From the NCBI GenBank assembly GCA_024734555.1, contig JANPWX010000026.1, positions 3,215,695 to 3,279,694 of the forward strand: DNA of 64,000 nucleotides, written 5' to 3'. The DNA is from Trochalopteron elliotii (lineage: Eukaryota > Chordata > Aves > Passeriformes > Leiothrichidae). The position numbers were made by a program, and so were the translations under genes. This document shows positions 27,185-39,800 of the stretch, one piece after another. The number at the start of each line of letters is the position of its first letter. The first letter of the stretch is position 1. The notes under the pieces are model-generated. The model saw nothing but the letters and a program-made list of their open reading frames with translations. It had not been told where the DNA came from and searched no databases.

Positions 27185-28256
27185 ACAGGGTGGATGCTCT
27201 TAATCAAGTAAATATATGAAATTTACCTTTCTTCTAGTGTTGACTAATGTGTAAAGAAAACCAGAGAACCCAAATACTACAACAGGCTTACATGGGAACA
27301 TGGTTGTACAGACATTTAAAGAATGCCTGCAAATAACAGTTCTTATTAACTTCTGGAGAAGATCATAATCTTTTCTACCCTTTGAACTGATGGAGTCACT
27401 CTCAAAAGTCTTCCATGGAAAAACCATTAAGATATAATCTGCCTTATTAATACCTTCCCTTCACAATGATATACCATCTATAGAAGTGGAACAAAGTCAT
27501 AAGCAATCCTAGAAGGATCTGGCAAACTCATTACACCTAATTTTGTATGTGTTTGGACCTGCATATTCTTCAGCTCTCCCATTAACACAGTCTCAGTCCT
27601 TTCCTTTGCTCTTTTTCACTGGTGGTGTACCTGTGAGATACAGAATGAGAACCCTTGGAGCAAAACCAAGAATTACGATCAAGTTAAGGCAGTGTCCCTG
27701 AATTCTAGGCCACAGAGACACTAATGTGGCTTCAGTAAATATAGCATGTCACTGTTTGGAATGAGACCTCACTGGCATCCCCAGCCCAGAGCCTTGCCTC
27801 TCTTGACACCAAGTACTTTATCAGGAGCATGGTTAGCCAACCAGACTATTCCCAACACAATTACGTTGAAAAGGATCAGATAGTTGTCCATGAAACTGTA
27901 CGCTCCACAATAATGTTTCACTAGTCCCACTATAAATTAACAGACTTACTATCTGTATGACATAGGTAAACTCAGAAAACAGAATCCAGTGGAAAAGATG
28001 TGTTTTGCTGTGTATGGAACTCATGTGAATAACAACTGGCTATACCTCCTTTGTTATCACATAGAACTGAATGGAGTATGTGTTCAAATACAATAAAATA
28101 CCAACACTATTAAATGGCTTAGTGGAAAGAAGTAATTGGGGTGTTGTAATACCACCTTTATAAACACTGATTTATTTTAGGTTTATCAGCAAGCCTATAG
28201 TTAAAATGAAGGTACCTAGTTTAGATGTGCACAGGATGATACACAAGCATGTATAT

Positions 28257-28300
28257 AGCTATTAAGCTATTAAGCTATAGCTATTAATATAGCTATTAAG
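28257..28300 (+). repeat. Tandem array of AGCTATTA
   Basis: Four units of AGCTATTA plus a partial AGCTAT unit, one ATAT spacer and an end at AGCTATTAAG. The unit contains the palindrome AGCT. Minor microsatellite-like expansion. Confidence 0.85.
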
Positions 28301-28445
28301 ACTCCATGGAAGTCCAAAAGGCCTCTATCAATAATTCTCCATGAAGTAGCATTGAGCAGAAAGTAAGTGCATCGTTTTCTCCTTTCATTTTTTTTTTAAT
28401 GTAGCCATGCCATGGAAGAAACAGTAAGACTCCCTGGGTTCCAAA

Positions 28446-28481
28446 ATGCTTCTTTTTTTTCTTATGCTTCTTTTTTTTCTT
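28446..28481 (+). repeat. Exact 18-bp tandem duplication
   Basis: ATGCTTCTTTTTTTTCTT occurs twice back to back (28446-28463 and 28464-28481) without mismatch, which suggests a recent slippage duplication. Confidence 0.95.
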
Positions 28482-31400
28482 ATACATCACAGAAACTATT
28501 TCACAACAGAAATAAGGTTGGCAATTTGGCTTTAAACAAAATCAAGAAATAAAGGAACTTGCCACTTTACCTTTTTTTTTCTTTCAACCATACATGATAG
28601 TATATGACTATACTAAGTTATCTACATTGAGATGTACTTCCTTCTAAGCAAAAAAATATGAAAAGGGAAAAAAAACCCAAACAAAAAACCAAAACAACCT
28701 GTTAATGCTCTCTTATTTAAAGTTCCTGCTATGAGATATTATCTTATTAATAATAAAACATGGACTAGGAATAAAATGTTGCAACACAAATTCTTCTCAC
28801 GCAATCTGTATTTTTTCATTAGTCTGTTTTACACTTTTGGGAAAGTTAAAATGCCATTTGAAAAAAAGGCATCCTTTGCAGTAGCAAGATTTTTTAGATC
28901 TGAACCTAATGCTTCAAAAATGTTCTACTTTATATTGCTTTTTAGTTTAGGAATATATTCTGATGATGTGGCTTGGTGGGACTGAATTAGTTTTAAATAG
29001 AATACTTGTTTCATATAAAAATTATTACATGGCACAAATATAAATAGTGGTTGCTTTTGTTCTCCAAAAATTCCAGGCTGAAATTTTCTTAACTGACTTT
29101 AGGGACAGCTATTCCAGCAACCAGTATCATAGTACAGATGCAAATTTTCATGTTCTGGAATTCTTGGTATTCTGTAATTTCCAAGAGTAAAATCAGTGGA
29201 AAAACTTCCAGATTGAGAAGCATCATTGCAGTGCCCTAAAATAAAGTGTGCATTTATCAACTGATTTGCAAATTAATACAAACATCTCACTGTGACCAGT
29301 TACTGCATCCCCTCACCCTCCTCCAGTTCTCTTCACTTTAAAATATTTTTAGGGTAAAAGATCAAAATTAAAAGCCACTGTACAAATGAAGAACTCACCC
29401 AGAAAAGTAAAAAACTGACCCTGGCACGCAAGCTACTAAAATAATTATGATGTGCTTTGACAAATACCTCCTTCTCAGACTGCTTATTTTTTTTGACCAT
29501 CAGAAAAGTTAAAATAAATGGTTTGCGACATTCCAGTAGTACAAATTTTATGGGAAAGCTAAAAAGGGTGATATATTTTAAATCAGTGAAATAAAGTGTA
29601 AGTACATGTTTATACTTCTACTAAACAGACTTCATTCCTCTTTATTCTCTTTCAGTCACTTATCTAGGATTTTGATTTATTATTCTAAGTTATACAATTC
29701 CCTTTTGTTATGCCACTTCTTTTCCTAATTTAAGGATGAGTAGCAATATTCAAGGGTTCTCTTGATCTCTTACTCTAAGAGAACTGATTTTGGCACCATG
29801 GCAAGAATGGTAAGAGTTCTTCCAAAGATAGCTATGTTTTCCAAGATATGAATCATAGAGATAGATATTTCTGCTTCATGAAGCCAAGTACAGAATCAAC
29901 ATTTCAATCTTTAAGTGACAATAACCTACAAGTAATTTAAAGAGCATGGTGTCCTGGTTTAGGGACTTTTAATTTTTTTTACATTTCTGTCTTTTCCCCA
30001 TAAATCCCTCTCTCCCACAAAGGCAATGAAATATCAGGTGCTTGCCTTTAACTAAGAAAACTATGGAAATTACTTTATTCTTATCCAAGCTGCTTCCATT
30101 CTGTGAAAATGTTATTGACAATTTACATTTTGGCCAAACTGCGTAACACTATTCACTCTCAAAAATGTGAATTTGGGAGCAAACCTTACAACTCCCAATA
30201 GGAATTCTTTAGATCTGACCTGAAGGCAAGAATCAGGAAGACAAGCTCTCTCCAACCACAGTAAAATCCCTTGTTTCACATAATAATAGAGCACCCAATT
30301 TTAATATGATACTCTGAAAATTACAAGAGCAAAAGCCTTTGTAGTACAGAGTGCAACTATGGCATTTTTAGCATCTGGGTCTACTCTAATTGAGGCCAAT
30401 ATGGACCTTCTTAAACTGGAGAGGATTATGTCCCAATAGTCAGATTTGACTCACTGTTACTTTCAGAAACCCTGGAGTCTGAGAAGCAAAAGCCTTGAAG
30501 CTGAGTTTTTTCAGCCTTTTCTACTTGAAAATCTTCTTTCTATACAGTACTTATAAAGCCCTGGAATAGTTACAGCCCCAAAGCCTGCCTGTGAAAGGGA
30601 CTGAGAAACCATGGCCTGCCAAACTATTAATAAGTTCACTATAACTAATTCCATTATTTAACTTTTAATAAGTTAATTTGCATGGAAAGAGAGGCATTTG
30701 CAATTGCAAGAGCAGCTTTTATCGTATTGTATACTGTAATGTATGTGGAAATATTGCTTCTTGCATTTTGCTATTTTGTGTCACAGGAACGAAAAGCAGC
30801 AGCCAGTGGTTGTGGTTTTACCCAAAAGACTAAGAGAAAATGTACTGTTTTTGAACATTTGCTATAATGATGACTGATGAAATACTGTGTGCTAATGGAA
30901 GAAATACAATAACAAATTCAAGACTAAAATGGAAACATTGCAACACTATTTATGGAAATAAATACAGCTAAAAAGGTGTATTGTTCTTCTCTATGAGAAA
31001 CTGCAAATTTTCAAACACTAAAATAATGCATTAGAACATAATACTATAACTAAAAATGTTTCAGATAACAAAATAAAATTGTTAAGAAACAGTCCCATAG
31101 CACCTTACAAAAATATTCCTCAACCTTTTTGTTCTTGTTAAAGCACTGCAGAATAAAGGAACTTATGGAATCTCTGCAGCTTGTCATGGGAAACAACCTA
31201 AATTGGAAACTGGGACTTTAGGGACAAGCATGTGGGACATAAGGCACTTGAACTAATTCATGTGAAATATTTGGTGGTATTTCTGTGTCTCTTTTTGACT
31301 GGTGGGAGTAAGAGGAGGAAAGGAAAGAAGCATCAGAGAAAAAATCTGTATCTCTATTCTCCTAAGAAGTCAAAAAATTTCAAATGAGAAATAGTAATAT

Positions 31401-31846
31401 TAAAAAACTACTTAGTTCATTTAAGAGACAAAATTTCTACAGCAAGCATTCTAATGCAATAATGCTCAGCCATTTCTGAATACATTTGAAGCTTTCTATT
31501 TACTACCTAATATTTACTTCATTAAAGTAAATTGTTATATTAAACTGTAATTTTACAACACATTAAAATCACATATGTTAAGCAGTTGGTTTTATAGACA
31601 TAACAGATGCACAAAGATAGACATGAAGAGGCAAAAATGAAAAAATAATCTCTTTCATGAAAAACAAAGTATTTTAAGGTTTCTTTTCTAATCAAAGTGA
31701 TAACCAGCTCTCCTAAAACAAGTATAATTTTAACCTCTAGCAACAAGGGACAGTTGGGATAGATCTTTTACCCATATCCATGCAATCAAGTAATCCAGCC
31801 AGCAGTATATTCAATGTCTCACAGACACTACAGGAATAAAATTAAT

Positions 31847-31849
<3 letters not shown>

Positions 31850-31881
<32 letters not shown>
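31850..31881 (+). repeat. (CAAAA)n microsatellite
   Basis: Five perfect CAAAA units preceded by an A run. Possibly derived from a poly(A) tail, but no retroposon is recognisable upstream. Confidence 0.9.
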
Positions 31882-32376
31882 GCTTGATCTTTATACCTCT
31901 CTGAAAGAAGTCAAGTACTGCTTCCAGGCTCACTTCTGCCAAGTTCTCAAGACACACATGAAGAGCAGCAGGTGCATAGACCAACAAAGTAGATATTCCT
32001 TTTCCACTGTGCTATCAAGAACTAGTCCTCACCTAGCAGACAACTAAAATTGCCCACAAGTAATTTCAGCAGTGTTCCTTTATCTGCATTTTGAAGCATG
32101 TTAGGATTTCTGTATTCAGTTTGAATATCTGTATAGTTTAAAAGATATGATTAACAACAAGGCATTGATACCTAATGAATTAAAACGTTTTTACCCTGTT
32201 TAAGACCACTGTATTAACAGAAAGCTGACATTTCAAAGTTTTCAAAAAAGTCCCAATCCAAACAGAACTAGGAGATGTGCTCCCATCTGATGTAAAGCTA
32301 AATTCTGTGTTAAGTCTTCAACAGCTTGTGTGACAAATAAAATCTGGTAAACCAGTAAATATGCAAGGATCTGCTT

Positions 32377-32404
32377 AAAAACAAAACAAAACAAAACAAA
32401 CAAC
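32377..32404 (+). repeat. (CAAAA)n microsatellite
   Basis: Three to four CAAAA units followed by CAAACAAC. Same motif and orientation as 31850-31881, about 500 bases away. Confidence 0.9.
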
Positions 32405-33769
32405 AACCACCACCCAGGAAAAAAGTAGGCTCCAATGCAATATATTAACATATTACCAAGTTACGTTGTTCACTAAATTGATGTGAACAAATTGGTAGAG
32501 ATAGGTAGGCAAACTGAGTTTCCTTCACATTCAGAAATTCAGTAAATTCTTCAATATCATTCCTGAATTAAGGGCACTGAATCCTTGGGCTTCCTTCTCT
32601 CAGAGCAGGGAGCAGGATGGGCAATCCAGCTTCCCACTGTGCACCTCAGCTGTTTGACAAGAACTGCCAGTGGATTGAGGAGGACAGCTTTTTTTTTTTC
32701 CCTTTTAATTCCAGCCTTTCTTCACCTCCTCACTACAACTGTCAGCAAAAGGTGACAAATTGCTCACCTAGCATGAAGCCACATTAGACCACCCACAGCC
32801 CTGCTTGAGCCAATCCAGCAGCTGTCCATGTCAGAAGGTTGGATCACACCTAGGATGAGAAAGGAGCAGGTGCCAGCCAGAAAATTCATGGAAAGAAGGT
32901 AATGTTACTGAGGGACAGCCACAGGGAACTACACTTAGTTATATACTTAACTGCACCTTGGGGAAGAGTGATCAGTGTCCAACTGACACTCTAGGGATCA
33001 GATTTTTGATTTGGTTTTAATGGGACTCCTCCTTCCTTTTGCTTTTTTTTTATTCCCACATACACACTTAAGACCTGCAGCTATAACAAAGTAAGTAGAC
33101 AATCGCAGCCAAGTCCAGAGCATCAGTGAAACACCTTGAAATTTCAAACTCTTGCACCTGTGTATAAGGACTAGATTCCCCACACACATATATATCCACA
33201 CATTCCTCCCATACGTTCTATATCCAGACATTTGTCAAAACTTACCAGCATCTCCTGAAGGGACAAAAGGCATTTTCCTTGTGATTCTTATTAGAACTTC
33301 AGTTTCAGGCAGGTGACTCTCTGGTTTTGCCTATACCCAGCTAAAAACAAAGTCAAATCAAAAGCCACACCTAAAAAAACCTATAGCCACTCATTACAAT
33401 TTGACCTCAACAAAGGTGTATGCTGTGAGACACTACTGATATCCAGAAATCCATACGCTTATGAGTATGGATAATTACAGAAATAAAAGATTAGCAAAAA
33501 AATTCAGAGAACCAAGCAAAAGTCATATCCTATTAAAAATATAAATGAAAACTGAAAGATTAGTTGACCTCAACAGCATTCAAACTTCTTGACTTTTTCT
33601 ACACACAAGAAACAATGCTGAGTGGCCATGACAAAAGCATCCACGCATAACTAAATAATTTATGGTACTGAGAATGACACTAATGTGATTTTTATTTAAA
33701 GAAAGGCAATTATACTGGTCCTGATAAAAATAAAAGCAAAGCAAAACACCACCACAACCCACTCCCTGG

Positions 33770-33814
<45 letters not shown>
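33770..33814 (+). repeat. Poly(A) tract, 45 bases
   Basis: Uninterrupted run of 45 A, the longest homopolymer in the window, followed by an A/C-rich stretch with a run of seven or eight C. The upstream sequence is also A/C-rich and matches no retroposon I know. Homopolymer length in an assembly is often inaccurate. Confidence 0.9.
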
Positions 33815-33816
<2 letters not shown>

Positions 33817-36800
33817 AAATGAAACCCCCCCACCCAAATCACTCAATTCAAACACTCAAATCAAAACAATTCAAAGCCAAACTAATAAAAATCAGTATAT
33901 CTAGCAATAATCTAGTAAAAATCTTCATTTTGGGGTATGCAATAATTGAATTCTGGGGAAATGAAGAAAGCAAAAGGCCACTCACATGTAAATAAGGTAG
34001 CTATTAACAAGTTAATAATTTTTTACTTGATATGTTTTAGTAAAATTTGTGATAAAAGTTTCATAGTTTGCATCATTCACTTTACAGATTCAGAAGTTTG
34101 TTCAATCAATACTGTGTAAACGTTGTCTTAAAGTGAGTCATCAAAAATTGTTCTCATATGTTGGTAAATTCCTTAGAGAAAAATTAGACTACATTTAAAA
34201 TACTGATCCAATTAAAATATATATAGTCTTAAGCATTACTCCAAAGGAAGGTTATCTTCTAAGTGGAAATTCAGAATTAAATCCAGCAAATACTTGAGCA
34301 ATGAGGTCATTAAACTACTAAAGACAGCTGTTCAAATGCTTTAAGAGAAGTGAGACAGTGAAATTATGCAATCCCAAAATATTTTACTGTGTGAACAACA
34401 TTACACTTCAAGCTGATTTAAAAAAAAAGAAAAAAAGGAAAATAAAATTTAAATACAATATTAAACACAGAACAGCTTGATTCTTACAGGTTGTTACAGC
34501 ACATTTGCAAACTTCTGAAAAATGTTCAAAATATTGTAAACCAATCAAAAACCAAATGCAAATAGCAAAAGGAGAGCAAAACACTAAATAGCACACAAAG
34601 AAAACCTCTCTTAGAAGACTATTTCCGATGACCTTTGTGATGACATTAACTCTGGCTTGTTGAAGAGAATGCATACAAACCTGATATTCAAGCTGTTGGA
34701 AGATAGTTTCCTTCACTAGCAAAAAATGTTCAAACACAATGAAAAAGGTAGTAGAATGCCATTCCATCAATACATAAGTATTTAACTGAGGTTATTCTCT
34801 TGTTTGTGTTGCAATACTACAATCAATTAGATCAGAAAATTAATAAAAGCAGCCCAGTTTCCCTTGCTGTGTAACACAGCCTCCATTGGTCTTACTATGA
34901 AAGACAAGTGAAAAGAGCTTGCAATAATGGACTTTATTTCCTTTAAACATTCTCTTTCTGAATGTGATTCGAGATACACATTGCCATCAGAGGCATGGTT
35001 TTTTGTACATACTGAGTGGCACAGAAGGGCTCAAGACAGAAATTCGTTCTCTTGTAACATAGGCATGGGCAAAACCAATTTCTACAGTAAGATTATCAAA
35101 AGGATAATGATGTGACAGATTATCATAAGTTTAATGACAACTGTTGTCCTTAAACTGTTAAGTTAGATTTCATAATTTTTACTGTTAAAGTCAGCAAAAA
35201 GTACTGGAATACATTTTATGATGTATCTGATTTTAGAAACTGTGAACATCATTGATTACAACTAAAGTCAGTGAGGTCTGAGATTATACAAAACAAGAAA
35301 ACAACCATTAATTCCTGCAAATGCATTTGTAAGTACTCAGTAAGTCCCTATCAATTAAAGAGCAGAGTTAGGAGTTAAACTGAGTCTGCAGAGCAAGTGT
35401 GTGTGTATGAACATCACAGTCATAGATCATGTGGCTAAGGCACTCTAATTATAAAACTTCATTCATATATAATTTTCATCTCCATATAAAGCACACGCTT
35501 TATAAAATACAGTTTAATACTTATAGACCAGTAATGTTAAGAAATCAAGCATGATCAATAGCATAGAAATCCCTGTATTGATTGTTCTGTCTGAACATGT
35601 ATATCAAGTCTCAACAGAATTATTTCTTGTTCTAAAAAGTAACTGTAGAAATACACAAGTAATTTCAGGTCATGGTCCGTGATTTTGTGCAATTAGTCCC
35701 AACTTAATTAATAGAAATACAAAAGAAAATAGATTAAATGTTTTATCCTCTTATGAATAATGTGCAAGAAATTGCTAACTTTTCAATCTATATTTTCATG
35801 AAGACACTAAAGACTGACATCACAAAGTTATTGGGTAAAACCTGGACAAAATGTCACCCTTTTTTACTCTGCAGGTTTAAAGAATATTTAGAAATATCAA
35901 CTACAAAACTGTAGTTGATGTTTTTCTGGCATTAAATAGAAATCAAGAGGTCATTCTATTCTCCCTAAGTAGACAACAACCCATGTATTGATACTATGTA
36001 GAAAATGCTATAATTTTCTGTTAATGTCAGCTTAGAAAAACACTTAACATGAAAGAAAACACTAACCCTACACTACCTCACCCTACACACACATCCTTTA
36101 ACATCCTCAGTCAACTGCAAAAGTAAGGTTACTTTTTCTGGAAGCTGTGGTTAAGAGGGTCAGAAAAGTGTAGGTTTGCTGCTTTATTACCAAAACCATA
36201 GCAATTTCTTAATATAAACTAAAAGCCATGACATCTTTCTTAATTCAAGGGCTTAAACTTCAGAAACAAAATATTATTCACTGCTTTTTATTGTACAAGG
36301 GTTATGCTGAAGTTGCATAAAACCTTTCAAATAAGAGGGGAAAAAAGGGCACCAGAATTTATTTCAGAAATTGCATAATTTACAGAATTTACTCAGCAGA
36401 TTACCTTTAGCAGATTTCTCTCAGCATAAAGAGTAGTACTGAAATTATATCAACTTTCACCTTCGTATGAAATATTATGAAATAGCCTTGAAAATTACTC
36501 ATTACTAGAAGTCTCAGACAAATTCCATTAAGGGTTTCAGTTTCTGTAGGCTTTAATGTATTTCTCACACAGCACATTCCAGAATAATGATGGTCATAAC
36601 TATTTTTTCAAGCAGTGCACTCACAGAATGCTTTGACACTACCCATGGCAACATAAGTGACTATATCCATACAAGAAACACCTGGGCAAAAGTGTTCTGA
36701 TTTTCATACTCCCCTCAACACCACAACTGTATTTTGTGTGTCCTGAAATAAAATTGTCTCTGAAGCCCCATTGATGTATTTGCCAGCTAGCTCCCTTGTC

Positions 36801-39800
36801 TGCTGGACTATAAAAGGTCACTAAATCACAACATTAAAGAAAAGAAGTAAAAAGAAGAGTCAGTAGACACAGCCACTGCCTCTAGGCCTCCTTCTGACCG
36901 TACATTACCTCCAACGCTCCTGCTGACTTTTTGCCAGCTTCTCAATAGGTCTGTCAAAAAAATGCCTCCTGGAAAAAATAGGCTGCCAGGCAGTCATTTT
37001 TCTTTTAAGTTATTACTGCTGAATATATTAGTTCTGATACATAAAAAGCTGTGGGCAGTACAGTTTCTACAGCTTGGGAGTATACTATGCTGAGCAAATG
37101 CAGGGTCTTTTTGAGAAAGTTAAAATTTCTGAATACAAAGGCTGTTGTAATAGCCCTTCAAACCCTAAATGGTACGCTGCTTCATCTGACTCCTCCCTTC
37201 CTCTGCAAGTAAATGCAGTTCTACTTCTGCTTACATCTTCCACAATGACTATATTTACTGCCTTCATCCACCACATCAGCAGAGTACAGCAAGACTTTTA
37301 ATGAGAATATTTTAAAAACAACAGCAATAAACCCCAAAGAAGAAATAGAGTCTCAAAATATCAGTCTAATGCAATTTAGGGAAAATATCACCACTAGTTT
37401 ATCGTCTGACAAAATTTTTATGCCAACTGAAAAATACATGCTTTTTCATTACAGAGATGAAATGACATCAAGCAATCTTGCCAAAACAAAAAAGATAATC
37501 CCACATCATAACATGTAATTAAAACCACATGGTTCCCATAGGAACAGATCGGGAAAACAAATAACTTGGTGATGGACACAGCAGAAGAGCACAAACATAA
37601 CCGGGTAACTCAATGCTCAAGAAATGTTATCTTGGTTGCAAGAGCAAGGTTTCCAGAACTTCTAAATAGGGTGAAGATATTCTAACATAGACAGAAAAGA
37701 TAATTTATGAGGTTAATTTTTTTTTTATTTTAGAATTACTTAACAAAATTCATTATATGTGTGATGCACAAAAAAATTTACAAAGGTATTAAAGCATATT
37801 TCCTAGAGAATTCACTTTACATGTTTGCTTGAGGGTTTTTTTCCCCCATAGATTCTTCTTCTTTCAGGCTGATATGCCAAAGGGATTCATTCAGGAAAAT
37901 CCATTCATACAACAGTGCTCTGTATAAGATCTATTCTTCTGTACAGGTGGTACCTGTTCAGGATGTCTCTGATCAGCTGGGTACCCAACTCTCACGGGCA
38001 CGAAATACCGTACTTTCAGATATTCAGATACACTCTGAAAGCATCGTAATATCCAGAACAGATTCATCTTAAATAAGTATAGTTGATATTTTTAGGGTGT
38101 CACAATTTGCTGAAATCCCAAGGAAATGTTCCAAGTTCATTCTCTCTTAAAATGATTTGGAGGAGGATGAGAATTGAGACCACTGAATTGAGAGACGAGC
38201 AGTAGGACCAGTCCAGGACAACTTGGCTGCCATCTGTATTTCAATTTTATAATCAAGTCAGTCTCTCAACATTATTAAATTATTCTCTTTAAGATTTCTT
38301 GCTAGTTTTAATAAACTAAAATGTTTAAAGAAAATGGGGCTATGTTTTGAATATTCTATTTATTACTTTATCTGTGTATATAAAATACCAGTAAAGGCTG
38401 AAAAATGCAAATGAGCCTGCAGTTCATAAATTTTAGAGATTCTTTTCTGATGACATACCTTTGTCTTACAGAAGGGGAGCAGTATCTTTGTGAAATGAGT
38501 TATCCATCTACATAGTTCTGCTAAGGCCAAACAGTACAGCAAGCCCTTCTCAGGAAATGTGATCACTAGTACACTTTTCAGACATTCAAACCCTGCTGGA
38601 TTTGTGAACCTACCCTTATTAGCTGGCTAGAAGCCTATTCAGCTCATCATCCTTCCATGTTTTTCAGATCACTTCTGCTGAGAGGATAGCAAAAGTTGCT
38701 TCTGACAACACCAGCCACTCCAAGCCGAGGTGAGCCGAAGCTGCCAGCTAGATCCAGCACAGATAAGCAAGAGCAGGGTCTGAAACCAACAGTTTGATGT
38801 TTAAATGCTGCTATCTGCAGTATTTCTGGAAAGCTAAGCAGAAAGACAGAAAGTAGAGCTCTCAGAATAAGCTGAGAAGAAAGATGGGACAGGGACAGAA
38901 GGTTTATTCCACACAAATTTTAATTTTTGTGGATTCAAGCTCCAAAATTTAGAAACTTACCTTTAAAACAAAGAGGAAGCACTCATGCATGCATCCTACA
39001 ATAACAACAATAAATCATCGTCATCATCCTGCAATACAGTCCTTGCAACTGCCAAGGCTGTGTTCAGTTGCTTCTTAGACTGAAAGCAAGTCCAAGTAAA
39101 TTCTCACCAACTTAAGGATGAACTGACAAAACTGTGCTCTGAGTTTCAGACAGTCTTCAATTAGTTTCAAATAACTTTAAATATTGCTATAAGAAATTAC
39201 CTTTTTCTCAGAACAGACATGAGCCATCCAAGAACCATAAATTACATATGAGGTGGGAACCAAAATTACTCAAAAATTGGGCCTGGGGCACCTAAAACAC
39301 ATAGAAAACACAGAAGTAAATTTGCAGAACTGACTGCACAGCCAAATACCTTGGACTTCTGTTAGCAGAGAATTTCAACATCTCTTTTCAGCAAGGGTAT
39401 TAAACATGTCCCTAAATACCCTTAAAAACACTAGGCAAGAAAACCAATACAGACTAAGGTAAACATACTAATTCCACAACACAAGGTTTAACTCCTCCTG
39501 AGTAAGAGATTCAAAAACAAACAAACAGCACAAACTATCACAATGTTCAGTCCTTCATATTTCAGGCCAAGTATGATTTGGGAAAACTGAATTATTTCAA
39601 CTGGCTGAACCTACTTTCATCCCAGTAATTTTTAATAGAAGAGCTAGGTTTGGAATTAAAGAATAATTATCATTTACATCACTAATGATGAAGGGCACTT
39701 GCCTGAAGTGAATTCTCTCCTTGCATGAATCAACAGATGTATTAGAAGCACAAAAAAAGTTCTAAGTAACAGGTAAAAAAATAAAATACTTGCAGGCAAC

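Larger units (their letters stand above)
24751..33769. other. AT-rich non-coding DNA with A/C-rich tracts
   Basis: No gene supported. Contents are A/C-rich low complexity at 27062-27184, an AGCTATTA tandem array at 28257-28300, an exact 18-bp duplication at 28446-28481, and CAAAA arrays at 31850-31881 and 32377-32404. A GC-richer unassigned stretch lies at about 32580-32970. Open frames here are short (under about 90 codons) and show no domain. Confidence 0.55.

Noticed and set aside
28257..28300. Tandem repeats considered as a CRISPR-like array
   Set aside because: Eight-base units without regular spacers in a vertebrate genome. Ordinary microsatellite.
34408..34770. Minus-strand open frame of 120 codons
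   Set aside because: Hydrophobic, ending in a poly-Phe run from an A-rich tract. No homology, and consistent with chance.
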